A stretch of DNA of 64,000 bases, from assembly GCF_030818895.1 (NCBI RefSeq), contig NZ_JAUTBA010000001.1, positions 4,650,001 to 4,714,000 of the forward strand, read 5' to 3'. The DNA comes from Sphingobacterium zeae (GTDB taxonomy: Bacteria > Bacteroidota > Bacteroidia > Sphingobacteriales > Sphingobacteriaceae). Made by a program: the position numbers and the translations under genes. The notes beneath the pieces were generated by a model. That model was not told the DNA's origin. It did not search any database and was given only the letters and a program-made list of their open reading frames with translations. Numbering within the stretch: position 1 is the stretch's first letter; each line of letters opens with the position of its first letter. Positions 35,986-45,487 of the stretch are shown here, piece by piece.

Positions 35986-36960
35986 ATGTCGATACTTGTA
36001 TATGTAGAAAATACCGATGGAAAATTCAAAAAATCTGCTTTTGAAGTTGTTTCTTACGCCAAATCCATCGCTGATAACATACAGACTGATGTTGTTGCAA
36101 TTTCAATCGGAAATGTCGCCGAAGACGAACTTGCTGCTTTGGGCAAATACGGTGCTTCGAAAGTATTAAATGTCAATCAGGAACAACTTGCTTCTTTTGT
36201 AAACCAAGCTTATGCTAGTATCATCGCAGAAGCTGTAAAAAGTACGGGTTCGAAATTGCTTGTCCTGTCCAATTCATTTTCCGGAAAAGGTCTTGCTCCT
36301 CGCATTGCAGCCAAATTGGAAGCTGGTCTGGCCGATGGCGTGCTCGAATTACCGCACATTACGGACGATAAACTGACGGTCAAAAAAACAGCGTTCTCCA
36401 ATAAAGCGTTCGCTACGCTCGAACTAACCTCGGATATAAAGGTCATCGCACTAAGTCCAAATGCATATGAAATAAAAGAGACCGGTGGTAATGCCGCTGT
36501 CGAAACCTTTACGCCCAATATTGACCAACTTGATTTTTCAACCATGGTTAAGGAGATTGTGCGCGCAACAGACAAAGTTTCTTTACCCGAAGCTGAAATT
36601 GTGGTCTCTGCAGGCCGCGGTCTCAAAGGCCCCGAAAACTGGGGAATGATTGAAGAACTTGCGGATGTGCTAGGTGCAGCTACCGCATGTTCGAAACCTG
36701 TGTCCGACGCCGGCTGGCGCCCCCATTCGGAACACGTAGGACAAACAGGTATTGTAGTAAGCCCTAATCTCTATATTGCAATTGGTATCTCTGGAGCAAT
36801 TCAACATTTGGCCGGGGTGAGCTCCTCGAAAACCATTGTTGTCATCAATAAAGATCCCGAAGCTCCATTTTTTAAAGTTGCCGATTATGGAATTGTAGGG
36901 GATGTATTCGACATCGTTCCAAAATTGACGCAAGCACTGAAGGCTTATAAAGGTATCTAA
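35986..36960 (+). CDS. etfA: Electron transfer flavoprotein, alpha subunit
   Basis: A 324-residue EtfA with an N-terminal alpha/beta domain (SILVYVENTDGKFKKSAFEVVS) and a C-terminal FAD-binding domain bearing the family signature: VVSAGRGLKGPENWGMIEELA, SKPVSDAGWRPHSEHVGQTG, YIAIGISGAIQHLAG and INKDPEAPFFKVADYGIVGD. Forms a heterodimer with EtfB and holds the redox-active FAD. Co-transcribed with etfB and closed by a strong terminator. Confidence 0.96.
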   Translation: MSILVYVENTDGKFKKSAFEVVSYAKSIADNIQTDVVAISIGNVAEDELAALGKYGASKVLNVNQEQLASFVNQAYASIIAEAVKSTGSKLLVLSNSFSGKGLAPRIAAKLEAGLADGVLELPHITDDKLTVKKTAFSNKAFATLELTSDIKVIALSPNAYEIKETGGNAAVETFTPNIDQLDFSTMVKEIVRATDKVSLPEAEIVVSAGRGLKGPENWGMIEELADVLGAATACSKPVSDAGWRPHSEHVGQTGIVVSPNLYIAIGISGAIQHLAGVSSSKTIVVINKDPEAPFFKVADYGIVGDVFDIVPKLTQALKAYKGI

Positions 36961-36979
36961 ACGTTTTATCCCATATATT

Positions 36980-37014
36980 CTCCCCATTTATTGAAAATGA
37001 ATGGGGAGTTTTTT
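36980..37014 (+). terminator. etfBA terminator
   Basis: Perfect 9-bp stem CTCCCCATT (36980-36988) with AATGGGGAG (37000-37008), followed by six T. Confidence 0.85.
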
Positions 37015-37025
37015 ATTGGTTATAA

Positions 37026-37056
37026 TTGCATATAAAAGCAAATTTATCTAAGTTTG
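37026..37056 (+). promoter_or_regulatory. Promoter of the bifunctional nuclease gene
   Basis: TTG (37026-37028), 20 bp, TAAGTTTG (37049-37056). It begins 12 bp after the etfA terminator tail and leaves a leader of about 15-20 nt. Confidence 0.6.
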
Positions 37057-37076
37057 TAAACCGGTTTGAAATTAAA

Positions 37077-37703
37077 ATGAAGAAAATCAGATTAGATATC
37101 GTTGGTTTATCCTATAGTCAAACCCAATCAGGGGCTTATGCCCTGGTATTAGGTGAAGTGGAAGGCAACAGAAGATTACCCATCATCATCGGCAGTCACG
37201 AGGCTCAAGCTATTGCTATTCGGATAGAAAAAATGATTCCTAGTCGCCCGCTGACACACGACCTATTTCAATCCTTTGGAGAATCATTTGGAATTCGGCT
37301 TATTGAAGTTATTATCTACAATCTAATTGAAGGGATATTTTATGCTAAAATGATCTGTTCCGACGGCAACAAGATTGTAGAGATTGACGCACGCACTTCT
37401 GATGCTGTTGCACTTGCAATACGCTTTGAAGCGCCCTTGTATGCCTACGAATTTATTATGTCCTCTGCAGGAATTATTATTGAAGGACATGATTTCGCAT
37501 TTTTGGAAAATATGGACAAATCCAACAAAGTCCAGGATCCAAGTGTTGTTGAGGTCGAAGAAAAAACACCTTCCAAATCCCCACACAATCCTTTCTCCTC
37601 ATTGACAAATGAGCAATTGGAACAAGCACTTAATCAGGCATTGACCGAAGAAAACTACGAACGGGCGGCGTTGATTAGGGATGAGATTTCCAAAAGGAAA
37701 TAG
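37077..37703 (+). CDS. Bifunctional nuclease family protein (DUF151) with UvrB/UvrC motif
   Basis: A 208-residue protein from ATG 37077. Residues 1-135 are the DUF151/BFN domain (KIRLDIVGLSYSQTQSGAYA, EGNRRLPIIIGSHEAQAIAI, RPLTHDLFQ, IDARTSDAVALAIR). The C-terminus carries a UVR motif (SLTNEQLEQALNQALTEENYERAALIRDEISKRK region), a helical hairpin used for protein contacts. This two-domain form is usual in Bacteroidota. BFN domains have nuclease activity in plants; bacterial function is unproven. An upstream non-ATG start adding 17 residues was rejected because it overlaps the promoter. Confidence 0.85.
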   Translation: MKKIRLDIVGLSYSQTQSGAYALVLGEVEGNRRLPIIIGSHEAQAIAIRIEKMIPSRPLTHDLFQSFGESFGIRLIEVIIYNLIEGIFYAKMICSDGNKIVEIDARTSDAVALAIRFEAPLYAYEFIMSSAGIIIEGHDFAFLENMDKSNKVQDPSVVEVEEKTPSKSPHNPFSSLTNEQLEQALNQALTEENYERAALIRDEISKRK

Positions 37704-37746
37704 TGCCTTTCATTAGAGCAAAACAAAATTTTAAATAACATCATTT

Positions 37747-39099
37747 ATGTCTATTAAATTAAGATTGACCATCATGAGCTTCTTTCAGTTCTTCGTCTGG
37801 GGAGCATGGTTGATTACAATAGCGAACTATTGGTTTGGCACAAAGCAATGGGATGGTACGCAATTTGGAGCCATTTTTGCAACAATGGGAATCGCATCTC
37901 TATTTATGCCTACACTGATGGGAATCATTGCAGATCGGTGGATAAATGCAGAAAAATTATATTTTATTCTTCACTTATGTTATGCAGGTGTTTTATTCTA
38001 TTTACCTCAGGTAAATGATCCAAACACCTTTTTTTATGCGATGCTTGCGGCGATGTGTTTTTATATGCCGACTTTGGCGCTATCGAATTCCATCGCTTAT
38101 ACTGCACTAAATGAAAACAACTATGATCTGGTCAAAGCTTTTCCCCCTATCCGGGTGTTTGGCACGATCGGTTTCATCGTCGCGATGTGGATCACCAATT
38201 TAACGGGTAGCAAAGCAACGGCCTTTCAATTTTATATCGCCGGAACTGCAGCGTTGGCATTGAGTCTCTACGCGTTTACGTTACCAAAATGTCCACCGAA
38301 AAAATTACAACAGGAAAATGCTTCTTGGACACAACTATTGGGCTTAGAAGCGTTTAAACTCTTTGGAAATTATAAAATGGCTTTATTTTTTATTTTTTCC
38401 ATGTTCTTAGGCGCAGCACTCCAGTTGACCAACGCCTACGGTGACGTATTCTTGGATGAATTTAAATTCTACCCCAAATTTGCAGAATCTTTCGTCGTGA
38501 AATATTCGACGATCATTATGTCGATCTCGCAGATATCCGAAACGCTCTTTATTCTTGCTATTCCATTTTTCCTTAAAAGATTTGGTATAAAAAAGGTGAT
38601 GCTGATTTCGATGTTAGCCTGGGTATTACGTTTTGGATTGTTCTCCTTTGGTGACCCTGCTGGCGGGCTTTGGATGATTGTATTATCCTGCATTGTATAT
38701 GGCATGGCCTTTGATTTTTTTAATATTTCAGGCTCACTGTTTGTCGAAACCTCCACAACCTCCAGTATACGCAGTTCTGCCCAAGGTTTGTTTATGATGA
38801 TGACAAATGGTTTTGGCGCCGTTGTAGGCAGTTTTGCTTCTGGGTGGATCATTGATCAATACTTTACCAAAAGTTTTCAGCATAGCAAAGATTTAGCCCA
38901 ATACCTGGACACAACAGTGGATAACACTCACTTTCTGCACTTCTTAAAGGAAAGAAATATCTCGATCTTACCTGACGGTGTTTTAAGTGGCAATCTTATG
39001 CTAAAAGACTGGCATGATATCTGGCTTGCATTTGCGCTGTACACCTTTGTTATCGCAATTCTTTTTGCCTTATTCTTTAGACATAAACACGAGCGTTAA
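37747..39099 (+). CDS. Nucleoside:H+ symporter family MFS transporter (NupG/XapB-like)
   Basis: A 450-residue, 12-helix major facilitator. The N-terminus MSFFQFFVWGAWLITIANYWF, the loop GIIADRWINAEKLYF, and FPPIRVFGTIGFIVAMW are characteristic of the NupG-like nucleoside permeases of Bacteroidota; FETSTTSSIRSSAQGL-type sequence appears in the second half (residues near 340). It probably imports nucleosides by proton symport in the inner membrane. It follows the nuclease gene by 43 bp and may share its transcript; a terminator follows. Confidence 0.85.
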   Translation: MSIKLRLTIMSFFQFFVWGAWLITIANYWFGTKQWDGTQFGAIFATMGIASLFMPTLMGIIADRWINAEKLYFILHLCYAGVLFYLPQVNDPNTFFYAMLAAMCFYMPTLALSNSIAYTALNENNYDLVKAFPPIRVFGTIGFIVAMWITNLTGSKATAFQFYIAGTAALALSLYAFTLPKCPPKKLQQENASWTQLLGLEAFKLFGNYKMALFFIFSMFLGAALQLTNAYGDVFLDEFKFYPKFAESFVVKYSTIIMSISQISETLFILAIPFFLKRFGIKKVMLISMLAWVLRFGLFSFGDPAGGLWMIVLSCIVYGMAFDFFNISGSLFVETSTTSSIRSSAQGLFMMMTNGFGAVVGSFASGWIIDQYFTKSFQHSKDLAQYLDTTVDNTHFLHFLKERNISILPDGVLSGNLMLKDWHDIWLAFALYTFVIAILFALFFRHKHER

Positions 39100-39118
39100 C
39101 CGCTAAGCTTAAACTAAC

Positions 39119-39146
39119 AAAAGCCGCAATTAGCGGCTTTTTTTTG
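39119..39146 (+). terminator. Terminator of the nucleoside transporter gene
   Basis: An 8-bp stem AAAGCCGC/GCGGCTTT with a 5-base loop is followed by at least six more T. Confidence 0.85.
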
Positions 39147-39263
39147 CAAAAAGACAGATCGCATGAATGGATCGTATTTTATTGCTATAGATGTTTTTTA
39201 ATAACATAGGCAGTCGTTTATAACAAAGTTTAAGCACATTTTACCACGACGGGGTTAAAAACA

Positions 39264-39294
39264 GTGAAAGGTAATCTGGGGAGATTACCTTCAC
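39264..39294. terminator. Strong stem-loop with GGGG loop, candidate terminator
   Basis: Arms 39264-39277 and 39282-39294 pair over 13 bp with one bulged A and a four-base loop. On the minus strand it is followed by CTGTTTTT, so it may end the transcript of the phosphoesterase gene, although it lies about 150 bp past that stop. Confidence 0.55.
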
Positions 39295-39447
39295 TTTAAA
39301 AACAAACTAAATTTTCAGACGTGTTTCACAACAGATCTACACATTAACCCTAACTCTTTATGAATCAAAAATTACTCTATACAAATATAGGAGACATATA
39401 TTAAGTGTATCTTAAGCTATCTTTAAACTTAAAACAAAGCTAAAGAT

Positions 39448-41007
39448 TTATCTCACCTCTATCGTTTTGGTTGCCACATGCGCTCTATTGAAAAGATCGA
39501 TCGCCTGAACTTCAATCTGATATTTGCCTGCTTTAAGTTTTGGCAGATTAGCGCCCCATAAATGACTGGATTTTTCAGGATTGGAAGGTCTACGGGTGTG
39601 CTTCAATTCAATTGCTGTATCATATTTAGCCAACGAATTTAAAAATGCTGGATCGTTTTCATTTACAAAGTCCATTTCTTTCCATTCCCCCTGATTGATT
39701 CTATACCTGACCTTATCGCCCTCCTTTCCAATAAAAAAATTAGCGTATATCGGATATCTTTTGGTGTACTTTTCCGGAATAACCGAAGCGCCGTATAAGT
39801 CGATCTGATACGATGCCGGCTTATCGACAACCTTATAATCGAAAGTATATTGATTACCATCAATTTTCAAAATAGCATATCCTTTTGGTGTACCATCCCG
39901 CATCGTAGAAACAGGAATCCCTTTCTCATTCAACTCGCCAGAGTACCAATCACCCGATGTAGTGCCTACGTTATATTCGTGATGTGCCTTTTCCTGTTTC
40001 CATCCGTCTTTTTGCCCATAAAAATACTGCCGCTGAAAGTGTGTATGTGCCGATAAAGACAAGGTATGCTTAAATGGAGCGAGAATATCGAAAAGACGTT
40101 GTCTATCTTCGTTACGAAAAACATCTGAGTTCTGATGGTATAAAGGAATATGAAACGCCAGCACAATTAATTTGTCTTTGGCAACGTTTTTTAAGTCATT
40201 TTCCACAAAGTCTAACTGATCTTTCCGAAAGCCACCTAAATAACCTTTTCCTGTGCGTGGGTTCGGATAAATAATATTGTCTAGGATAATAAAATGCGCA
40301 TTCCCATAGTTAAATGCATAGTTGTTGGGACCAAAAGTTTTCTCAAATGATTCATCGGATAGGCTATCTACTTTGGCATCATAGTTCATATCATGGTTTC
40401 CCATGACATTATACCATGGCAGCCCCATGCCGGAAATTACCGATTTATATTTTGGTTGTAGGGAAAGATCGTCACCCACCAAGTCGCCTAAGCTGATGCC
40501 AAATTTTGCTATTGTCTTATCCGAAATTTCATTGATCACCCCGTTTTTGAAATAGGCCAGTTCTTCCTCCGTGTAAGCCTGTGGATCACCGAAAACAAAG
40601 GCTGAAAAGTTTGAATCCTCTTCTTGCTGATACAAAGCAAAATTTACAGCAGCCGGGATCTTCCCTGTAGCAGTTACGGCAGGGTATTTAGAAACCGGAC
40701 TGCCGTTCAATTTATGGATATAATAGAATTTTGGATGATTATTTTCATCCAAAGGCAAGGCATAACCTGCCGGTTTGACGACGAAAATGATATTGTCATT
40801 CCCAATGGGTAATTGATAATTACCATCTTTATCTGTGGTGGTTACTTCACGTCCGTTACTAACGGAAACAGACGCAATACCTTTTTCATTTTTATCTAAT
40901 TTTCCGTTTTTGTTTACGTCCAAATAAACCTTTCCTTTTGCAAAATCTTGTGCATGCGTAGCATGGACGAATGCCCAGGAAATTGCTAATGCCAAAAATG
41001 TTTTCAT
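39448..41007 (-). CDS. Secreted calcineurin-like metallophosphoesterase
   Basis: A 519-residue exported protein (signal peptide to about residue 19). It has three parts. First is an N-terminal SdrD-B-like domain (YLDVNKNGKLDKNEKGI, possible Ca2+ loop) ending near 115. Next is the calcineurin-type domain with metal motifs FGDPQ, SLGDLVGD, VMGNHDMNY, AFHIPLYH and SAHTHFQ. Last is a C-terminal beta domain (KYTKRYPIYANFFIGKEGDK...). This N/catalytic/C layout is a known Bacteroidota family of periplasmic or surface phosphohydrolases of unknown substrate. The first motif has Gln where many members have His, which is common in this subgroup. It is a single-gene unit. Confidence 0.88.
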   Translation of the reverse strand: MKTFLALAISWAFVHATHAQDFAKGKVYLDVNKNGKLDKNEKGIASVSVSNGREVTTTDKDGNYQLPIGNDNIIFVVKPAGYALPLDENNHPKFYYIHKLNGSPVSKYPAVTATGKIPAAVNFALYQQEEDSNFSAFVFGDPQAYTEEELAYFKNGVINEISDKTIAKFGISLGDLVGDDLSLQPKYKSVISGMGLPWYNVMGNHDMNYDAKVDSLSDESFEKTFGPNNYAFNYGNAHFIILDNIIYPNPRTGKGYLGGFRKDQLDFVENDLKNVAKDKLIVLAFHIPLYHQNSDVFRNEDRQRLFDILAPFKHTLSLSAHTHFQRQYFYGQKDGWKQEKAHHEYNVGTTSGDWYSGELNEKGIPVSTMRDGTPKGYAILKIDGNQYTFDYKVVDKPASYQIDLYGASVIPEKYTKRYPIYANFFIGKEGDKVRYRINQGEWKEMDFVNENDPAFLNSLAKYDTAIELKHTRRPSNPEKSSHLWGANLPKLKAGKYQIEVQAIDLFNRAHVATKTIEVR

Positions 41008-41351
41008 ATGTTATTTTGTTTTGGCGCTAAAGTATTCCATTCAGGTTAAAAGAGTATAAAGAGAATATCAAGAATTCATCAAGAATCGAAGGGTATATCA
41101 TCCAATCTACTTACTAATTAACACATATTTAATACTAAAGTAATGGGTATATTCGTACTTTATATGTTTTCATCGGAATGAAGTCCCTATTAGCTCCCAT
41201 AAAGTACCTGTTATATTAGGCTGTATTAGTAGATTGACCTATGTTCTTGCTTTGCAGTCTTAGATAAATGTTCCGAGAAAAAAGAGTAGATACAAAAAAA
41301 GAGAAACCAATTGCTTAGTTTCTCCTTTTACCCTTAGGGTCTATATCTTAA
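41008..41351. other. Intergenic region upstream of the metallophosphoesterase
   Basis: About 345 bp of AT-rich DNA. It contains the terminator of the next minus-strand gene (41294-41325). No clear promoter for the phosphoesterase and no small gene were recognised. Confidence 0.45.
41294..41325 (-). terminator. Terminator of the membrane-anchored protein gene
   Basis: Stem GGAGAAAC/GTTTCTC (about 41301-41307 with 41318-41324), ending in seven T on the minus strand. Confidence 0.8.
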
Positions 41352-41855
41352 CTACCTTGCCTGCGCGGTCGCCAACATGCGGTTGACTTCATCAATCATA
41401 GACTTTGCCGCGTCATGCATGCGCGGATTGCCTGCGAAATCCGCATCTAAAGTTACATGTTTGGATTTATCTTTGTAATTGAATTCCAGATAAAAACGTG
41501 GAACCTTAGAATTTGTCGAATCCTGCTGCCATTCGGGACCTGTCATATCGGTATCCAAATTCCAAAAACCCAGCTCCATCGCTTTGCGATGTAAATATAA
41601 TAAATCGTCTTTTGTAAATTTTACAGTATCGGTAATTAAAGAATCTTTTTTGTCTAAATATTTATAGATACGCGTTTTTGAATTGTATTCGTTGACCATG
41701 TGGTTCGGCTCGCCGTATTTGAATTCTATGGATTCAAAATCAGCAAAACGAAAAGGGGCATTTTTGATCATATTACTATAATAATAAACACAATACATCA
41801 AAAACGGCACAATAATACAAAGGCCCAAAAAAATCTTCTTACTCTTTATTGTCAT
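41352..41855 (-). CDS. Membrane-anchored protein of unknown function
   Basis: A 167-residue protein from ATG 41855 with one N-terminal membrane segment (IFLGLCIIVPFLMYCVYYY) and a soluble domain. The domain has FADFESIEFKYGEP, VKFTKDDLLYLHRKAMELGF, GPEWQQDSTNSKVPRFYLEF and HVTLDADFAGNP. It may resemble small periplasmic beta-rich domains of Bacteroidota but I do not recognise the family. A longer reading with 22 more residues is possible but puts residues before the membrane helix. It lies 91 bp from the end of the NlpC/P60 gene; coupling is uncertain. Confidence 0.72.
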   Translation of the reverse strand: MTIKSKKIFLGLCIIVPFLMYCVYYYSNMIKNAPFRFADFESIEFKYGEPNHMVNEYNSKTRIYKYLDKKDSLITDTVKFTKDDLLYLHRKAMELGFWNLDTDMTGPEWQQDSTNSKVPRFYLEFNYKDKSKHVTLDADFAGNPRMHDAAKSMIDEVNRMLATAQAR

Positions 41856-41945
41856 TGCTATAAATTTTGACAAAAATAAGGATTTATATAGGGTATAAAA
41901 GTTTATATCAAGATATGACATAAAACCTACATGAGCTAATGCTAT

Positions 41946-42518
41946 CTAAATACTAGGGGAGCCTGCATCAACAAAGGTCTTGGCATACCAGCTATCAGAA
42001 AGATCAGATATAATAACACCCTTACGCGTTGACACATGCACAAACTTATTATTATGAAGATATACACCAACATGATCTATCCCGTTACGCCCAAATGAAA
42101 AAAACACAAGATCCCCTTCTTGAAGTTTATCCACCCTTTTTCGCTTTACAACTCCTTCCATGTCACGGGAGGTGCGTGGCAGATTGCCTTTATACACTTC
42201 CATGTAGAGCAGATTTACAAAGCCCGAACAATCCACACCGGATTTGCTCTGTCCGCCCATACGATGCGGTATGCCCATCCAGTCATCAATAAAAGAGTAA
42301 AGGTTTGGATTTAGCCTTTGGGCACTCACGTTAAGCAAATCGGCATAACTGTCAAGCCGAGATCCCGAAAAGGACCTTCCTCGCGCTGAACTAGCATCTG
42401 TCAAAACGCCACCCTTAGCAGGATGAGAATTAGCGATAAGTACTTTTTTCTTTGTTGAACAACTGCTCAAAAATAGAACTACACCCAAAAAGAAGACAAA
42501 ATAAAACCTAACAATCAT
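41946..42518 (-). CDS. NlpC/P60-family cell-wall hydrolase lipoprotein
   Basis: A 190-residue lipoprotein from ATG 42518 (VVLFLSSC lipobox). The NlpC/P60 domain (about 75-190) has the catalytic cysteine in SGVDCSGFVNLLY, the histidine in GIDHVGVYLHNNKFVHVSTR, and the dyad-supporting EGDLVFF. These enzymes cleave gamma-D-glutamyl-diamino-acid bonds in peptidoglycan peptides. A reading from 42668 would add 50 residues before the signal peptide and is rejected. Confidence 0.9.
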   Translation of the reverse strand: MIVRFYFVFFLGVVLFLSSCSTKKKVLIANSHPAKGGVLTDASSARGRSFSGSRLDSYADLLNVSAQRLNPNLYSFIDDWMGIPHRMGGQSKSGVDCSGFVNLLYMEVYKGNLPRTSRDMEGVVKRKRVDKLQEGDLVFFSFGRNGIDHVGVYLHNNKFVHVSTRKGVIISDLSDSWYAKTFVDAGSPSI

Positions 42519-42794
42519 GCTGTTCAATCTACGTTGTTGCCTAACAAACTTAAGTAAATTGCTATTTATATGCAATACATTTACCGTTTTGCTAAAACAT
42601 TTTACGGTAATAACCCCTTTATCCACCCATCGAAAACCGTTGATTATTGATAACATAATTTTCACCAATGAAGTCTCAGCTAAAGCTATTCCATTGCGAT
42701 ACCATAGTGGAAAGATTCCTTTTCTCGATAAGAACGTCAGATCAGGAAAAGAATTGTTCAGAAATCGTAACTTTGACGCCTAATTTATTTGAGA

Positions 42795-43691
42795 ATGGAA
42801 AAATTAAAAGGTGCATTAGCTGTCTTTTTAGGTGCAAGTAGTTTCGGAATACTATCAACGTTTGTAAAAAAAGCTTACGGTAAGGGACTGACTTTAGGCG
42901 AAGTAACGGGAATCCAGGTTTTGTTTGGCATGCTTATACTGTGGCTTATTTATATTACCATCAAACTCTTTTCGGCAAAGTCCTTTCAATCTTCAAAAAA
43001 GAAATCTTCCTGGGTCAAGATATTAATCAGCGGTACTTCTACCGGTTTGGTGAGTGTTTTCTATTATAAATGTGTTCAGCTCGTTCCCGCTTCACTAGCT
43101 ATAGTCTTGCTAATGCAGTATATCTGGATCGGTGTGCTCATTGAGTTTATCTTTTTCAAGACAAAACCGTCAAGAAACAATCTGATCGGCATTGGAATTG
43201 TACTTATTGCAACGTTATTAGCGACTGGACTCATCGAAAAAGGATTACAACAACTCAATTTAACGGGTGTGTTATTCGGTCTTTTGGCGGCGACTGCCTA
43301 TTCGGTGTTCATGATTGTAAATGGGCGTGTAGGCAATGACTACCACCCCATTCAAAAAAGTGCTATTATGGTAACAGGTTCTTGTATCCTGATTTTCACT
43401 TTATTTCCACCGAATTATTTATTTAATGGTCAATTTGATGATAATTTTTTCTATTTTGGATTGATACTTTCTTTATTTGGCACGGTCATTCCGCCTTTAT
43501 TGTTTGCTTATGGTTTACCCAAAACTGGATTCTCATTAGGAGGAATACTGAGTTCGGCCGAACTGCCTGTAGCGACCTGTATGTCATTTTTCATCCTTCA
43601 TGAAAGTGTATCGACTGTTCAATGGATCGGTGTGCTTTTGATCTTGGGTACCGTTATTTGGTTAAATGCAGCAAAGAGCAGTTCACATTAG
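42795..43691 (+). CDS. EamA/DMT-family transporter
   Basis: A 298-residue protein with ten predicted membrane helices in two EamA halves (ALAVFLGASSFGILSTFVKKA; GVLFGLLAATAYSVFMIVNG). The family exports metabolites such as amino acids or takes up nucleotide sugars; substrate unknown. ATG 42795 fits the start of the first helix. TAACTTTG at 42768-42775 is a promoter-like box 19 bp upstream. It ends at the shared terminator opposite mtaB. Confidence 0.88.
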   Translation: MEKLKGALAVFLGASSFGILSTFVKKAYGKGLTLGEVTGIQVLFGMLILWLIYITIKLFSAKSFQSSKKKSSWVKILISGTSTGLVSVFYYKCVQLVPASLAIVLLMQYIWIGVLIEFIFFKTKPSRNNLIGIGIVLIATLLATGLIEKGLQQLNLTGVLFGLLAATAYSVFMIVNGRVGNDYHPIQKSAIMVTGSCILIFTLFPPNYLFNGQFDDNFFYFGLILSLFGTVIPPLLFAYGLPKTGFSLGGILSSAELPVATCMSFFILHESVSTVQWIGVLLILGTVIWLNAAKSSSH

Positions 43692-43841
43692 AGGTACCAA
43701 TCACCTTTTAGTCAGATAGCTGCACTCAATTTGACGATATCTATCCGAATACAGCAATCAAAACTTCGTGATAGCGTAGAGAGAAACAAAAACAAATGAA
43801 AATCCTTTCTGGCCAATAACAGCAGAAAACTTGCATACAAA

Positions 43842-43873
43842 AAAGGCAATCTTATTTAGAGAAGATTGCCTTT
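43842..43873. terminator. Bidirectional terminator between EamA and mtaB
   Basis: A perfect 12-bp stem AAAGGCAATCTT/AAGATTGCCTTT (43842-43853, 43862-43873) with A- and T-runs on both sides, between convergent genes. Confidence 0.85.
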
Positions 43874-43900
43874 TTTTGTATGTTATAAATCTTTATTGAA

Positions 43901-45223
43901 CTAATGTACCAATGTCTCTGGAATTTCTTCCACCTCGACTTCACAGGAATCCGTTACTTCCATAAATTTAACCGGCACGACCTCATTTACCAATAAGGGA
44001 TCGTATAAAGTCCGCACTTTAACATAATTTTTAGAGAACCCATGCATGTAACCGTCTTTCTCATCAGCCTCAAACAATACGGCTCCGATTTCTCCTAATT
44101 GCGATTCATAGAAAGCACGACGCTTCTTCTCAGAAAGGATATGCAGCATTTTGCTGCGATCGCTACGTTGCACTCCCGGTACTGCACCATCCATTTGCGC
44201 GGCAATCGTATTTTCTCTTTCAGAATAGGTAAAGACATGCAGATAAGAGATGTCCATATCATTCAGGAAATTGTAGGTATCGATAAAATCTTCGCGTGTT
44301 TCTCCTGGAAATCCAACAATCACGTCAACACCGATGCAACAATTAGGCATTAAAGATTTGATATATGTCACACGCTCTGTGTAAAGCTCTCTTTTGTACC
44401 TTCTGCGCATTAAACTCAGAATTTTATTGCTTCCTGACTGTAAAGGCATATGAAAATGTGGAACAAAACGTTTTGATTTTGCCACAAACTCAATAATATC
44501 ATTGGAAAGCAGATTGGGTTCTATCGAAGAAATCCGAATCCTGTCGATACCTTCAACTTCATCCAAAGCCTTTACCAAATCCAAGAATCGGTCTTCACGC
44601 TTACCATCACGAATACCAAAATCACCAATATTAACGCCCGTTAGCACAATTTCCTTAACACCTGAGGCCGCAATTTCTTCGGCTTGTCGTACAATTTCTT
44701 CAATCTTACCGGAGCGACTTCCGCCGCGCGCTAGAGGGATCGTACAAAATGTGCACGAGTAATCACATCCGTCCTGTACTTTTAGGAAAGTACGCGTACG
44801 ATCACCAATTGAATAAGCAGATACAAATTGATTGGTCTCATCGATCGGACCATTATAAACAATTGTCTTTTCCTGTTTGGTCAAATCATTGATATGCTCA
44901 ATAATATTAAACTTTTCAGCAGCACCCAAAACCATATCTACACCAGGAATCTCGGCGATTTCTTTTGGTTTTAGCTGCGCATAACAACCAACAATCGTAA
45001 TATAAGCATTGGGAGAGTGCTTTAAAGCTTCCTTAACCACTTTTCTACACTTCTTGTCAGCATTATCCGTTACCGAACATGTATTGATTACATAAACGTC
45101 CGCACGGCTATTGAACGCTGTGGTATCATAGCCCGCTTCTTTAAATAAACGACCAATGGATGATGTCTCCGAATAATTCAGTTTACATCCAAGTGTATAA
45201 AAAGCTACTTTTTTATTCTCCAT
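43901..45223 (-). CDS. mtaB: tRNA (N6-threonylcarbamoyladenosine37-C2)-methylthiotransferase
   Basis: A 440-residue radical-SAM methylthiotransferase. The N-terminal UPF0004 domain starts VAFYTLGCKLNYSETSSIG and has INTCSVTDNADKKCRK and VGCYAQLKP (three cluster cysteines). The radical-SAM motif is DGCDYSCTFCTIPLARG, and a TRAM domain follows (about 375-435, DGYMHGFSKNYVKV). The LGCKLNYSE start and CSVTDNADKKC distinguish MtaB from MiaB and RimO. It thiomethylates t6A37 in tRNAs. The ATG at 45223 is used; a TTG four codons upstream overlaps a TAATTTTG box. Confidence 0.92.
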   Translation of the reverse strand: MENKKVAFYTLGCKLNYSETSSIGRLFKEAGYDTTAFNSRADVYVINTCSVTDNADKKCRKVVKEALKHSPNAYITIVGCYAQLKPKEIAEIPGVDMVLGAAEKFNIIEHINDLTKQEKTIVYNGPIDETNQFVSAYSIGDRTRTFLKVQDGCDYSCTFCTIPLARGGSRSGKIEEIVRQAEEIAASGVKEIVLTGVNIGDFGIRDGKREDRFLDLVKALDEVEGIDRIRISSIEPNLLSNDIIEFVAKSKRFVPHFHMPLQSGSNKILSLMRRRYKRELYTERVTYIKSLMPNCCIGVDVIVGFPGETREDFIDTYNFLNDMDISYLHVFTYSERENTIAAQMDGAVPGVQRSDRSKMLHILSEKKRRAFYESQLGEIGAVLFEADEKDGYMHGFSKNYVKVRTLYDPLLVNEVVPVKFMEVTDSCEVEVEEIPETLVH

Positions 45224-45487
45224 AATATTTTGCAAAATTACATTTTTTTTCAGTAACCACTCTTATCATTTTAAGTTTTGACTTTCTCGTTATAAGGATT
45301 TTCCTTAGTTTTGGCTATCTTGAAGGCTGAATGCACAGGCGGCTTAATACAGGTAAACTAAATTAGTCCAGACCGATGTATTCAGGCATTCCCCGATTTA
45401 GAATCAGGCCCATAAAATAGCGCTATTCGTTCCCATACAGTTCGACAATAGCATTGATATTTAATATTTAAAAATTACTTTTTACAG

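Larger units (their letters stand above)
39100..39447. other. Intergenic region between convergent genes
   Basis: About 350 bp holding the transporter's terminator and, 150 bp further on, a strong stem-loop at 39264-39294. Otherwise AT-rich with nothing recognised. Confidence 0.5.

Noticed and set aside
36210..36626. 138-codon minus-strand frame inside etfA
   Set aside because: Fully antisense to a conserved enzyme; no start context or family.
38469..38852. 127-codon minus-strand frame inside the nucleoside transporter gene
   Set aside because: Shadow frame opposite a membrane protein.
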